A stretch of 64,000 nucleotides of DNA from Paenibacillus hemerocallicola (lineage in GTDB: Bacteria; Bacillota; Bacilli; Paenibacillales; NBRC-103111), in contig NZ_VDCQ01000012.1 in assembly GCF_006265175.1 (NCBI RefSeq), positions 62,001 to 126,000 on the forward strand. Direction: 5' to 3'. Under the pieces are notes generated by a model. It searched no databases. It saw only the letters and a list, made by a program, of their open reading frames with translations, and was not told the DNA's origin. The translations under genes and the position numbers were made by a program. Positions 1 to 7,505 of this stretch are shown here, piece by piece; position 1 is the first letter of the stretch, and each line of letters opens with the position of its first letter.

Positions 1-15
1 GCACGACGTACCGTC

Positions 16-38
16 GGCTTTCCTCCGGAAAGCCTTTC
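16..38 (+). terminator. Terminator-like hairpin of an upstream gene
   Basis: GGCTTTCC and GGAAAGCC form a perfect 8-bp stem around a TCC loop, followed by TTTC and a nearby T-run. This suits the end of a gene lying before the window. The rest of bases 1-254 holds no convincing gene, only the inverted repeat at 169-189 and the leader of the next gene. Confidence 0.45.
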
Positions 39-168
39 TCAATTTTTCAAGACAGCGGACTCAATGAATTCCGATTCGTCTCCGATAATCATGAAATCCT
101 TTTTTGCCGTTGGATAAAATAGGGGTTGAATCTTTATCGGCGTTAGGCTACTCTAAAAGCAGTATTAC

Positions 169-189
169 TATTATGGTCATACCATAATA
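169..189. promoter_or_regulatory. 21-bp perfect inverted repeat, likely operator
   Basis: TATTATGGT and ACCATAATA flank a CAT centre about 65 bases before the sialidase-like gene. The core TGGTCATACCA resembles the TNGTNNNACNA sites known for FadR-subfamily GntR repressors. That family assignment is inference; no such regulator is visible next to it. Confidence 0.5.
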
Positions 190-254
190 TATATTGTGCC
201 AGGCTACCGGCAACAAACGCTGCGAGTCCATCAATAGGGGAGAGTGAAGCAATC

Positions 255-1343
255 ATGGATCAAAAAGGAACAATCGTATTGGATTTGCGTCCGGGACCGG
301 GCAACCCGAGAAACAGCGAAGGGGCATTCCTCGATTTGCGGGACGGTCGGCTGATGTTCGCTTACAGTCGATTCAACGGGGATTCTTCCCACGACAACGC
401 CAAAGCGTGCATTGCGGTCCGCTTCTCTTCGGACGAGGGGGGCTCCTGGACCGGGGACGAGATCATTGCCCGGCCGGAAGATCACGACGCCATCAACATT
501 ATGAGCGTTTCGCTGCTTCGGCTCGGGAATGGAGATATCGGTTTGTTTTATTTGCTTCGCTTCGGCTGGCACGATATGAGGCTCCATCTCAGGCGCTCGG
601 CCGACGAGGGGACGACCTGGGGCGATCCTGTTTGCTGCGTGCAGGGCAAAGGATATTATGTGACGAACAACGACAGGGTCATCCGGCTCGCCTCGGGGAG
701 ATTGGTCGTCCCGGCGGCCCTACACCGGGTGAAATCGAACGAAGAATCGGATTGGGGCCAGTTCGACAGCAGGGGGATTACGTTTTTCTTCTTGTCCGAT
801 GACGATGGAGCAACGTGGCGGGAGGCCAGAAACTATTGCTCGATCGGAGTTCCGAACACGAGAAGCGATATGCAGGAGCCCGGCGTCATCGAGCTGCATG
901 ACGGAGTGTTATGGGGATGGGCACGCACCGACCTTGGCTGTCAATACGAGACGTACTCTCATGACGGGGGCGTGTCATGGAGCACTCCTGTTCCATCGCA
1001 ATTCAGCTCCCCGTGTTCTCCGTTATCGATGAAGCGCAATCCGGACAACGGACATTTGCTCGCGGTATGGAATCCGATTCCGGCCTATAATACCCGGCGA
1101 CTCGAGAAGCACAGCTGGGGCCGCACGCCGTTGATCGGGGCGATCAGCAAAGACGAGGGGAAAACGTGGGAAAGGCACTTTGCCGTGGAGCGGGAAGAGG
1201 ACGGCAACGGCTGCTGCTATGTCGCCATCCATTTTACCGGAAGCTCCGTATTTCTAGCCTATTGCGCTGGCGAAGCGGAAGACGATATATGCCTAACCCG
1301 GTTAAAAATACGAAAAATGGACCTTGCCGAGCTTTACGCCTGA
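255..1343 (+). CDS. Sialidase-like (BNR/Asp-box) beta-propeller protein
   Basis: A 362-residue protein with five Asp boxes of the S-x-D-x-G-x-T/S-W type, at about residues 58-65, 115-122, 181-188, 235-242 and 298-305. This is the hallmark of a six-bladed sialidase propeller. An E-P-G-V-x-E-L-x-D-G stretch near residue 208 is also typical of the family. There is no signal peptide or membrane segment, so it probably acts inside the cell on imported glycosides, or has a different glycan substrate. The start is supported by GGGGAGAG ten bases upstream. No sialic acid catabolic genes (nanA, nanE, nanK) lie beside it, so true sialidase activity is uncertain. The inverted repeat at 169-189 probably controls it. 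Confidence 0.8.
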   Translation: MDQKGTIVLDLRPGPGNPRNSEGAFLDLRDGRLMFAYSRFNGDSSHDNAKACIAVRFSSDEGGSWTGDEIIARPEDHDAINIMSVSLLRLGNGDIGLFYLLRFGWHDMRLHLRRSADEGTTWGDPVCCVQGKGYYVTNNDRVIRLASGRLVVPAALHRVKSNEESDWGQFDSRGITFFFLSDDDGATWREARNYCSIGVPNTRSDMQEPGVIELHDGVLWGWARTDLGCQYETYSHDGGVSWSTPVPSQFSSPCSPLSMKRNPDNGHLLAVWNPIPAYNTRRLEKHSWGRTPLIGAISKDEGKTWERHFAVEREEDGNGCCYVAIHFTGSSVFLAYCAGEAEDDICLTRLKIRKMDLAELYA

Positions 1344-1367
1344 ACATGACAACGCAGCACGGATGCG

Positions 1368-1682
1368 TCAAGCTATCAGCTTCAGTCCGACAGCGGCGGA
1401 CAGCACCATCGAAATAAAAAGGATTCGACGCCATTCTTTCGATTCTCCGTAGACGAACATGCCCAGGAGCGCGCTGCCGACGGTGCCGATTCCGGTCCAT
1501 ACGGCATAAGCGGTTCCCATCGAGATCGTATTCATCGCATAGGATAGGCATAAGAAGCTGACAATGAAGCCGAAGGCAAGGATCGAATAAGAGAAAACGG
1601 TTTTGGATTTGTTTACTTTATTAATTCCCGATACGCCGACGACTTCGAAGCAGCCGGCCAGGACGAGTGCCAGCCAATCCAT
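1368..1682 (-). CDS. ykkD: Small multidrug resistance (SMR) transporter, second subunit of a guanidinium exporter pair
   Basis: A 104-residue hydrophobic protein with four transmembrane segments and the SMR signature G-T-A-Y-A-V-W-T-G-I-G near residue 60. A glutamate in the first helix (CFEVVG) is the conserved proton and substrate coupling residue. It lies two bases after a second SMR gene, with its own GGAGGT site inside the end of that gene, so the two are co-transcribed and probably form a heterodimer like YkkCD. The guanidine-I riboswitch upstream points to guanidinium export. The assignment of the D subunit rests on gene order and length. Confidence 0.85.
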   Translation of the reverse strand: MDWLALVLAGCFEVVGVSGINKVNKSKTVFSYSILAFGFIVSFLCLSYAMNTISMGTAYAVWTGIGTVGSALLGMFVYGESKEWRRILFISMVLSAAVGLKLIA

Positions 1683-1684
1683 GA

Positions 1685-2023
1685 TTACTGCACCTCCTTC
1701 GAAGATTGTTCCTTCGTGATCGTTTTCAGTCCGATAACCCCTGCGAGCAGCAGGAGAATAAGCAGCAGCTTGCCGATGCTGAACGGCTCCCGAAAAACGA
1801 CCATTTCCATGAGCACCGTGCCGGCCGTCCCGATTCCGGTAAAAACGGCGTAAGCCGTCCCGATCGGAAGCTGCTTGGATGCCCTGATCAGCAAATCCAT
1901 ACTGATCAGGATCGCGACGATCGTACCGATCCAACCGAGCGCATCATCTGCGTGCTTTAGCCCGCTTACCCAAGCGATTTCGAATATTCCCGCAATCAAG
2001 ATCAATGTCCAATTCCGGTTCAT
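1685..2023 (-). CDS. ykkC: Small multidrug resistance (SMR) transporter, first subunit of a guanidinium exporter pair
   Basis: A 112-residue four-helix SMR protein. The helix-1 glutamate (GIFEIAW) and the G-T-A-Y-A-V-F-T-G-I-G signature are present, and a short charged C-terminal tail (TKEQSSKEVQ) follows helix 4. The start codon follows AGAGGT at a normal spacing. It is the first gene after the guanidine-I riboswitch at 2079-2207 and is followed directly by a second SMR gene. Paired SMR genes behind this riboswitch are known to export guanidinium, which is the likely role here. Confidence 0.87.
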   Translation of the reverse strand: MNRNWTLILIAGIFEIAWVSGLKHADDALGWIGTIVAILISMDLLIRASKQLPIGTAYAVFTGIGTAGTVLMEMVVFREPFSIGKLLLILLLLAGVIGLKTITKEQSSKEVQ

Positions 2024-2078
2024 TGCAAGCACCTCTTTCCCTACTATTATTTGCCGAGATTGTTTCTTTAACCAACGG

Positions 2079-2207
2079 AAAAAGCCCGGGGCGATATCAT
2101 CGAATGATATCCTCCCGGGCTTTTGTCCCTCCGTGTCCGCAGAATTTGCTCCTGCGCGTCTTCTCTCGGACCAGACCGGCCATCGAGACCGCGGAACCCT
2201 AGAAAAC
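2079..2207 (-). promoter_or_regulatory. Guanidine-I riboswitch (ykkC motif) with intrinsic terminator
   Basis: Read on the minus strand, the leader holds the conserved ykkC blocks in order: CTAGGGTTCCG, then CTGGTCCGAGAGA, then ACGGAGGGACAAAAGCCCGGGAGG. The last block runs into a long GC-rich hairpin (GCCCGGGAGGATATCAT paired with ATGATATCGCCCCGGGC, 2084-2120) followed by a T-run, that is, an expression-platform terminator. Ligand binding should prevent the terminator and turn on the SMR pair. The motif order and the downstream genes agree, so confidence is high. Confidence 0.93.
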
Positions 2208-2323
2208 GAGTCCCCATCATGATACGTGACGGCTATCGGATAGTCAAGCGAACGTTTGTTCCGGGGGATTGGCGGTTGCATCCCCGCAAAAGCGTGAATA
2301 TCGTGTGGGGAGGTGAGTTGAAC

Positions 2324-3022
2324 ATGCATCGTTTTTGGGAGAAGGTGATCAAGCCGGTCCTGATCGCCGCGAAGCCTTCCGTCATCGTAGAGGTCGGTTC
2401 GTTGAGCGGGAAGAACACGTTCAAGCTGCTTGATTACGGAAAGCATTGCAAGGCGCAATGCGTCGTTGTCGAGCCGGCCCCGCAGTTCGACGTCGAATTG
2501 CTGCAGCTGATTTACGGCGACGGCTTGAAGCTGATGCGCCAGCTGAGTCTCGAAGCATTGCCTTTGATCGAGCGGTATGACGTTCTGCTGCTGGACGGCG
2601 ACCACAACTGGTATACCGTCTACAACGAGCTCAAGCAGGCGGAACGGACGGCCGTGAATATGGGGACGTTCCCGATCGTTATGCTGCACGATACGCAATG
2701 GCCTTACGGACGGCGGGACATGTACTATTTCCCGTCCTCGATTCCCGAATCGATGCGGCAGCCCCATGCGCTCAAAGGCATTGAAGCGGGCAAGTCCGAA
2801 TTGCTGGAGTCCGGAGGCTGGAACGCCACCGTCCACAATGCGCTGCACGAGCACGGGGAACGGAACGGAGTACTGACCGCGATTGAAGATTTTATGCGGG
2901 AATCCCCTTTCAAGCTGAAATGGTATCAGCTGTATTCGAATAACGGGCTCGGCATGATCGTCCCGGATGATCATCCGATTCTTGACGTCCTGGATTATAT
3001 TCTCGACACGTCGGGCCTGTAG
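2324..3022 (+). CDS. Class I SAM-dependent methyltransferase (Methyltransf_24 type)
   Basis: A 232-residue protein. VEVGSLSGKNT (residues 22-32) is the SAM-binding glycine loop. The D-x-L-L-L-D-G-D-H stretch near residue 90 is typical of Methyltransf_24 enzymes that act with glycosyltransferases. I chose the ATG at 2324 because GGAGGTGAG lies just before it. The open frame continues upstream to 2219 and beyond, but that part crosses the divergent riboswitch and has no ribosome-binding site. It sits 16 bases before two family 2 glycosyltransferases, so it probably modifies a sugar or glycosyl acceptor. The substrate is unknown. Confidence 0.75.
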   Translation: MHRFWEKVIKPVLIAAKPSVIVEVGSLSGKNTFKLLDYGKHCKAQCVVVEPAPQFDVELLQLIYGDGLKLMRQLSLEALPLIERYDVLLLDGDHNWYTVYNELKQAERTAVNMGTFPIVMLHDTQWPYGRRDMYYFPSSIPESMRQPHALKGIEAGKSELLESGGWNATVHNALHEHGERNGVLTAIEDFMRESPFKLKWYQLYSNNGLGMIVPDDHPILDVLDYILDTSGL

Positions 3023-3038
3023 GAAGGAGACCTAAGGC

Positions 3039-3902
3039 ATGCCTTTGACATCGATCGTCATTTTGACGAGGAACGGGCTCGATATGACGCGCCGCTGCGT
3101 GGAGAGCATCGGGCGACATACTTCCCGAAGCTATGAATTGATAGGAGTAGACAATGGATCGACGGACGGAACAGTCGAATATTGGGAATCTCTACCCAAT
3201 ATCAAGCTGATCCGCAATAAGGACAACATAGGTTTTGCCGCAGGCAACAATCAGGGGATGACCGTAGCGGCCGGCGATACGATCGTGCTGCTGAACAACG
3301 ATACGGTCGTGACGCCCGGTTGGCTCGACTGCATGCTGGAACGGCTGGAGCTCGACCCCACGATAGGCATTATCGGTCCCGTGTCCAATAATGTGGCGCC
3401 TATCCAACGCGTCGCCGAGGTCGGCTATCATACGCTGTCCGAGCTGGATACGTTCGCCTTGCAGCATCATGCCAAAAACCGCGGAGCCGGCTTTTACGCC
3501 CACAGGCTGATCGGGTTTTGCATGCTGTTTCGGCAAAGTCTGCTCGATCGGATCGGCGGACTGGACGAACGGTTTTATCCGGGCAACTACGAAGACGACG
3601 ACTTCAGCATCCGTACGCGAATTAGCGGGAAACGGTTATGGGTGGCCACAGACGTATTCATCCATCACGAGGGGCAAGGCACTTACCGCGCCAACAAGGA
3701 AAACTACTACATGCATTCCATATTCAATGCGGAGCAGTTTCGCAAAAAGTGGAACGTGGGATTGTCCGCCTTCGAAATCGACCGGATCGGCTACAATCCG
3801 TCGGATATCGTTTATCGGGAAACGACCTTTTTGCCCGAGCTTCACTATGTACCGTTCTCCCGTCAGCGGAACACGGAATGGACAGCGGGTGGGAACCCGT
3901 GA
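3039..3902 (+). CDS. Family 2 glycosyltransferase (rhamnosyltransferase-like)
   Basis: A 287-residue GT2 protein without membrane segments. The nucleotide-sugar fold is clear: V-I-L-T-R-N near the start, D-N-G-S-T-D-G-T (38-45), and a metal-binding N-N-D (86-88) in place of DxD. A later G-x-Y-E-D-D-D-F-S segment near residue 185 resembles the catalytic E-D-x-D of rhamnosyltransferases such as WbbL. AAGGAG precedes the start. It overlaps the next gene by four bases and follows the methyltransferase, so the three genes form one glycan-modifying operon. Donor and acceptor cannot be read from the sequence. Confidence 0.82.
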   Translation: MPLTSIVILTRNGLDMTRRCVESIGRHTSRSYELIGVDNGSTDGTVEYWESLPNIKLIRNKDNIGFAAGNNQGMTVAAGDTIVLLNNDTVVTPGWLDCMLERLELDPTIGIIGPVSNNVAPIQRVAEVGYHTLSELDTFALQHHAKNRGAGFYAHRLIGFCMLFRQSLLDRIGGLDERFYPGNYEDDDFSIRTRISGKRLWVATDVFIHHEGQGTYRANKENYYMHSIFNAEQFRKKWNVGLSAFEIDRIGYNPSDIVYRETTFLPELHYVPFSRQRNTEWTAGGNP

Positions 3903-4996
3903 TCACTATCAGCTTGTGCATGATCGTGAAAAACGAAGAAGATACTTTGCCCAGATGCTTATCCTCCGTTGCCGGAATCGCGGATGAAATCATCATCGTG
4001 GATACCGGTTCGACGGACCGGACGGAATCCGAGGCCAAGAAGTTTACGGACCTCGTCTACCGATTCGAATGGATCGACGATTTCGCCGCCGCGCGCAACT
4101 ATGCGTTCAGTCTGGCGACACAAGCCTACATTTTGTGGCTGGATGCGGATGACGTTCTGAAGCCGGACGACAGGCTCAAGTTTTTGGAGCTGAAGAAGCG
4201 GCTGGATCCGTCCGTCGACGCGGTATCGATGGAACTGATTTTGAGCGAGGACCGGTACGGCAACGTGTCGGCCCGACTGAGACGGAACCGCCTCGTCAAG
4301 CGGGAGAGACAATTTCGATGGATCGGCGCGGTTCACGAATATCTCGAGGTATACGGCAATATTTTGAACGGCGACATCGCGGTAACGCACCGGAGCGTAC
4401 GTCACGACAGCGACAGGAATATAAATATTTACGAAAAACGTCTGGCCGCGGGCGAACGGTTTTCCCCCAGAGATTTGTATTATTACGCCAACGAGCTTAA
4501 GGATCACGGCCGGTTGAAAGAGGCGGCTGCCCGCTACGATGAATTTCTCGTGGGCGGACTCGGCTGGATCGAAGACAATATAGCCGCTTGCGGCAAGCTG
4601 GCGGACTGTTACCACGGCTTGCGGGATAAGAAGAACGAGCTTGCTTCCGCCTTGCGCTCCTTCGAGTATGGCGCTCCGCGGGCCGAATTTTGCTGCAGAC
4701 TGGGCTATTCCTTTTTGCAGGCGAACGATGTCCGCACCGCTATATTTTGGTATGAGCTGGCGGCCGGCATGAAACCGGCGAGCGACGGCTGGGGCCTCTC
4801 GAGCCCGATCTGCTCGACATGGCTGCCGCATCTTCAGCTATGCGTCTGTTATGATCGATTGGGAGACTTCGAGTCGGCGTTTCGTCACAACGAAGCGGCC
4901 CGCGGCTATAATCCGGATCATCCGGGCATTTTGCATAACCGTAATTATTTGCTCCATAAGCTGGGCGGCAGCACGAATTCCGGCGGGAAGGAATAG
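3899..4996 (+). CDS. Family 2 glycosyltransferase with TPR-like C-terminal half
   Basis: About 365 residues. The N-terminal GT2 domain shows S-L-C-M-I-V-K-N-E-E, D-T-G-S-T-D-R-T and L-W-L-D-A-D-D (DxD). The C-terminal half has repeated helical pairs (YYYANELKDHGRLKEAAARY and similar), as in TPR-tailed GT2 enzymes. The start is taken as GTG 3899, whose GTGA overlaps the stop of the previous gene. An in-frame ATG at 3878 is the alternative. The TPR tail may dock on a protein or peptide acceptor, as in SunS-type enzymes, but that is inference. The terminator at 5029-5053 closes the operon. Confidence 0.8.
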   Translation: MITISLCMIVKNEEDTLPRCLSSVAGIADEIIIVDTGSTDRTESEAKKFTDLVYRFEWIDDFAAARNYAFSLATQAYILWLDADDVLKPDDRLKFLELKKRLDPSVDAVSMELILSEDRYGNVSARLRRNRLVKRERQFRWIGAVHEYLEVYGNILNGDIAVTHRSVRHDSDRNINIYEKRLAAGERFSPRDLYYYANELKDHGRLKEAAARYDEFLVGGLGWIEDNIAACGKLADCYHGLRDKKNELASALRSFEYGAPRAEFCCRLGYSFLQANDVRTAIFWYELAAGMKPASDGWGLSSPICSTWLPHLQLCVCYDRLGDFESAFRHNEAARGYNPDHPGILHNRNYLLHKLGGSTNSGGKE

Positions 4997-5028
4997 TTTG
5001 CCCGCGACCCGGCACACAGTAAAACGAC

Positions 5029-5053
5029 GAGACCTTTTGCGGGTCTCTTTTTT
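5029..5053 (+). terminator. Intrinsic terminator of the glycosyltransferase operon
   Basis: GAGACC and GGTCTC form a stem around TTTTGCG, followed by seven T residues. Confidence 0.8.
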
Positions 5054-5173
5054 GCGTCCGGCATCGGACCAAGAAGCGGCCGAATGCTTTCGTAAGCGCC
5101 CTCTTCTTGTCACATTGTGGTATAATGGAATGACATTTATCGTTCGACAGGTCCGGACGAGGAGGAGGCGTTC

Positions 5174-5707
5174 ATGAATCCGATTCCCGATCATCTCGAT
5201 TACGGCTTGGCCGTCCTGTTCATCGGCTACAATCCGAGTATACGTTCCGGCGAGACAGGGCATCATTATGCGAATCCGAACAACCGGTTTTGGAAAATTA
5301 TCCACGAAGCGGGACTTACCCCGCGCAAATATAAGCCCGAGGAAGACGGCGAGCTGCTGAAGCTCGGATACGGCTTCACCAACATCGTCGCCAGGCCGAC
5401 GAAGACGGCTGCGGAAATAACGAAGGCGGAATACAATACCGGACGTTTACGGCTCATGGGCACGATTGAGAAGTACCGTCCGAAAATCGCCTGCTTCGTC
5501 GGTAAAGGCGTGTACGAGCATTACAGCGGCAAAACCGGTGTAGCTTGGGGAGAACAGCCGGAGTCGCTCGTTCCGGGTGTAGTGGAATTCGTCGCGCCAT
5601 CCTCTAGCGGGCTTGTCCGGATGTCTACCGGGGAAATTACCGATATATTCCGGCAAATGAACGATTTATCGGCAAAACAAATAATCGAAACGAGCGATCG
5701 GCCATGA
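5174..5707 (+). CDS. mug: Mismatch-specific uracil-DNA glycosylase (Mug/TDG family)
   Basis: A 177-residue protein of normal length for Mug. Motif 1 reads G-Y-N-P-S at residues 18-22, matching the G-I-N-P-G of E. coli Mug with the catalytic Asn kept. N-P-N-N-R-F-W-K and the late P-S-S-S-G motif also fit. It should remove uracil or ethenocytosine opposite guanine. GAGGAGG precedes the ATG. A TATAAT box lies at 5120-5125. It overlaps the phosphoesterase gene by four bases (ATGA), so the two are translationally coupled. Confidence 0.88.
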   Translation: MNPIPDHLDYGLAVLFIGYNPSIRSGETGHHYANPNNRFWKIIHEAGLTPRKYKPEEDGELLKLGYGFTNIVARPTKTAAEITKAEYNTGRLRLMGTIEKYRPKIACFVGKGVYEHYSGKTGVAWGEQPESLVPGVVEFVAPSSSGLVRMSTGEITDIFRQMNDLSAKQIIETSDRP

Positions 5708-6207
5708 AGATCGGCATCGTATCCGATACGCATCTATCCGGCGGCGGCAGGAAGCTGCCCCATGCTTTGATCGAGGGACTAAGGGACTGCGACGCCATCC
5801 TTCATGCCGGAGACTGGGTCGCGATGGACGTTTACGAGGAGCTGTCCCGATTGGCTCCGGTCTACGGAGTGGCCGGGAATGGCGACGGCGAAGAGCTGAT
5901 CCGCCGGTTCGGCATGAAGCGCACGGTCGAATTCGGGGGAGTCCGGATCGGTATCGTGCACGGTCATGAAGGCACGGGAAGAACGACTCCGGAAAGGGCG
6001 CTGCTCGCCTTCCGCGACGATCCGCAGCACCTTATTGTGTTCGGCCATTCGCATATCCCGCTCTCGGAGCGGACGGGCGAGACGTTGCTGTTCAACCCGG
6101 GCTCGCCGACGGACAAAAGAAGGCAGCCGAATTATTCGTTCGGCCTCGTTACGATACAGGGAGGCAGCTTGCACGCCGAGCATCGTTATTATTCCAATAA
6201 AAATTGA
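5704..6207 (+). CDS. YfcE/MJ0936-type metallophosphoesterase
   Basis: A 167-residue calcineurin-like phosphoesterase. The metal ligands are visible in order: S-D-T-H-L near the start, A-G-D-W, G-N-G-D-G (a variant of GNxD), V-H-G-H-E and F-G-H-S-H. The family hydrolyses phosphodiesters in vitro and its cellular substrate is usually unknown. The gene is coupled to mug by a four-base overlap and followed 28 bases later by the PP2C-like gene. Confidence 0.87.
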   Translation: MKIGIVSDTHLSGGGRKLPHALIEGLRDCDAILHAGDWVAMDVYEELSRLAPVYGVAGNGDGEELIRRFGMKRTVEFGGVRIGIVHGHEGTGRTTPERALLAFRDDPQHLIVFGHSHIPLSERTGETLLFNPGSPTDKRRQPNYSFGLVTIQGGSLHAEHRYYSNKN

Positions 6208-6235
6208 AGCGGGAACATAGGAGGAGCGCGTACAC

Positions 6236-7042
6236 ATGCATATTCGACACTTTACGAAGCCGAGTCCGTTGAAGCGGGAAGGCGAAGACGCTCTTCTGCT
6301 AAATCCGGCCAGACACATTTACGGTGTCATGGATGGCGTTACCCCGATTGCGGACTATAAAGACGAGAACGGGCATAATGGCGCTTATTTGGCCTCGAAT
6401 ACGATAAAAGCCCATATGGAGAGGGCGGGTTCGCACGGCAGTCTGGTCGAGGAAGTAGTCGCGGCCAACCGGGAGCTAAGGCAAGCGATGCTGCGAAATG
6501 GCATAGACCTGGTCAAGAAGCACGAGCTATGGGCATCCTGCATAGCGGCGGCACACGTCACTCCGGAAGGAGTCCGATACGCTCAGCTGGGCGATTGCAT
6601 GGTTGTGGCGCGTTATCATGACGGCCGGATAAGCGCATTGACGGAAAATCGGGTAAAGGGAGTTAGCGCCAGAGCGAAGGCAAAGAGAGCGCGGGATAGG
6701 CAAAACGGGGAAACGGTCGAGGATGAAACCGGCTTCGCGGAACTGTATCGCGTCATGGCATACAACCGCGCCTCGATGGCGAATACGCCCGAAGGCTACG
6801 GAGTTGCCAACGGAACGGAGGAAGCCGTCGATCATATTCAATCCGGCTTCGTGCCGATCGAAGGGCTGACGCATTTGCTGCTGATATCCGATGGAATGTT
6901 CCACCCGGAACTGCCTCTCGAAACGACTATGGAGCTTATTCTGAGCGAAGGGATCGAGCGTTACGTGGAGCGCGTGGAGGAGGCGGAACGGAACAAAAAC
7001 ATGATCCCCGACGACCGTTCGGCCGTCTTGCTGAGCTGGTAG
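6236..7042 (+). CDS. PP2C-like protein phosphatase
   Basis: A 268-residue soluble protein with the metal-binding pattern of PP2C phosphatases: V-M-D-G-V (31-35), Q-L-G-D-C (117-121), I-S-D-G-M near residue 220, and a C-terminal P-D-D-R-S-A-V. The first motif lacks the usual second Asp spacing, and an E-D-A appears at 17-19 in place of the N-terminal E-D. No partner kinase or anti-sigma factor is adjacent, so the target is unknown. GGAGGA precedes the start. Confidence 0.75.
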   Translation: MHIRHFTKPSPLKREGEDALLLNPARHIYGVMDGVTPIADYKDENGHNGAYLASNTIKAHMERAGSHGSLVEEVVAANRELRQAMLRNGIDLVKKHELWASCIAAAHVTPEGVRYAQLGDCMVVARYHDGRISALTENRVKGVSARAKAKRARDRQNGETVEDETGFAELYRVMAYNRASMANTPEGYGVANGTEEAVDHIQSGFVPIEGLTHLLLISDGMFHPELPLETTMELILSEGIERYVERVEEAERNKNMIPDDRSAVLLSW

Positions 7043-7104
7043 CCGCACACCCATAATCGCCGTCGAAACGGCAGAGGAGGTCGAATGTCATCAACCCCGA
7101 TTTT

Positions 7105-7488
7105 ATGAAGCTGAAGCCGCTGGAGGGCGAATTGAAGCTGTCGCACAAAAAAACGAACTTCGGCATAACCGTTTCGACGAAGGAAGTGGTGCTGCACAAG
7201 CCGCATGTCAACTACTATTTATATTTGGAGGATATCGTTAGCATAACCCCTTTCGAGACGAAAGGGGCTACGCAAGTCCGGTTCGTAAACAAACAAAATA
7301 CGCAGCAAGAAGTCGTTCATGCCGATGACGGCACGCAGCATTATAACGTCTTTGTCAAAAAGGCGACGATCCATAATCGGAGCGGGTTGTTTACGCTCGG
7401 AACGATGCGCTTCGTCATCCCGATCCATTACGAGCTGATGAAGACGATCGGCCAGCTCGGCAAGTGGGACGTCGCTCTGGATATGTAA
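7105..7488 (+). CDS. Conserved small protein of unknown function
   Basis: About 127 residues, mostly beta-strand-like with charged turns, no signal or membrane segment and no recognised domain. A PH-like or GRAM-like fold is conceivable but not shown. The start is odd. The only strong ribosome-binding site (GAGGAGG, 7074-7080) lies 24 bases before the ATG at 7105 and instead fits either an out-of-frame ATG at 7085 (MSSTPIL then stop) or an in-frame ATC at 7090. A non-standard ATC start or a damaged start codon is possible. The gene converges closely with the dehydrogenase on the other strand. Confidence 0.6.
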   Translation: MKLKPLEGELKLSHKKTNFGITVSTKEVVLHKPHVNYYLYLEDIVSITPFETKGATQVRFVNKQNTQQEVVHADDGTQHYNVFVKKATIHNRSGLFTLGTMRFVIPIHYELMKTIGQLGKWDVALDM

Positions 7489-7505
7489 GGTTCGATAGCC
7501 GGCGT

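Noticed and set aside
1-117. An open frame on the plus strand at the very start of the window
   Set aside because: It runs through a perfect GGCTTTCC/GGAAAGCC hairpin with T residues, which looks like a terminator, and its translation has no recognisable features.
2123-2323. N-terminal extension of the methyltransferase frame
   Set aside because: It overlaps the divergent guanidine-I riboswitch and lacks a ribosome-binding site, while a strong one precedes ATG 2324.
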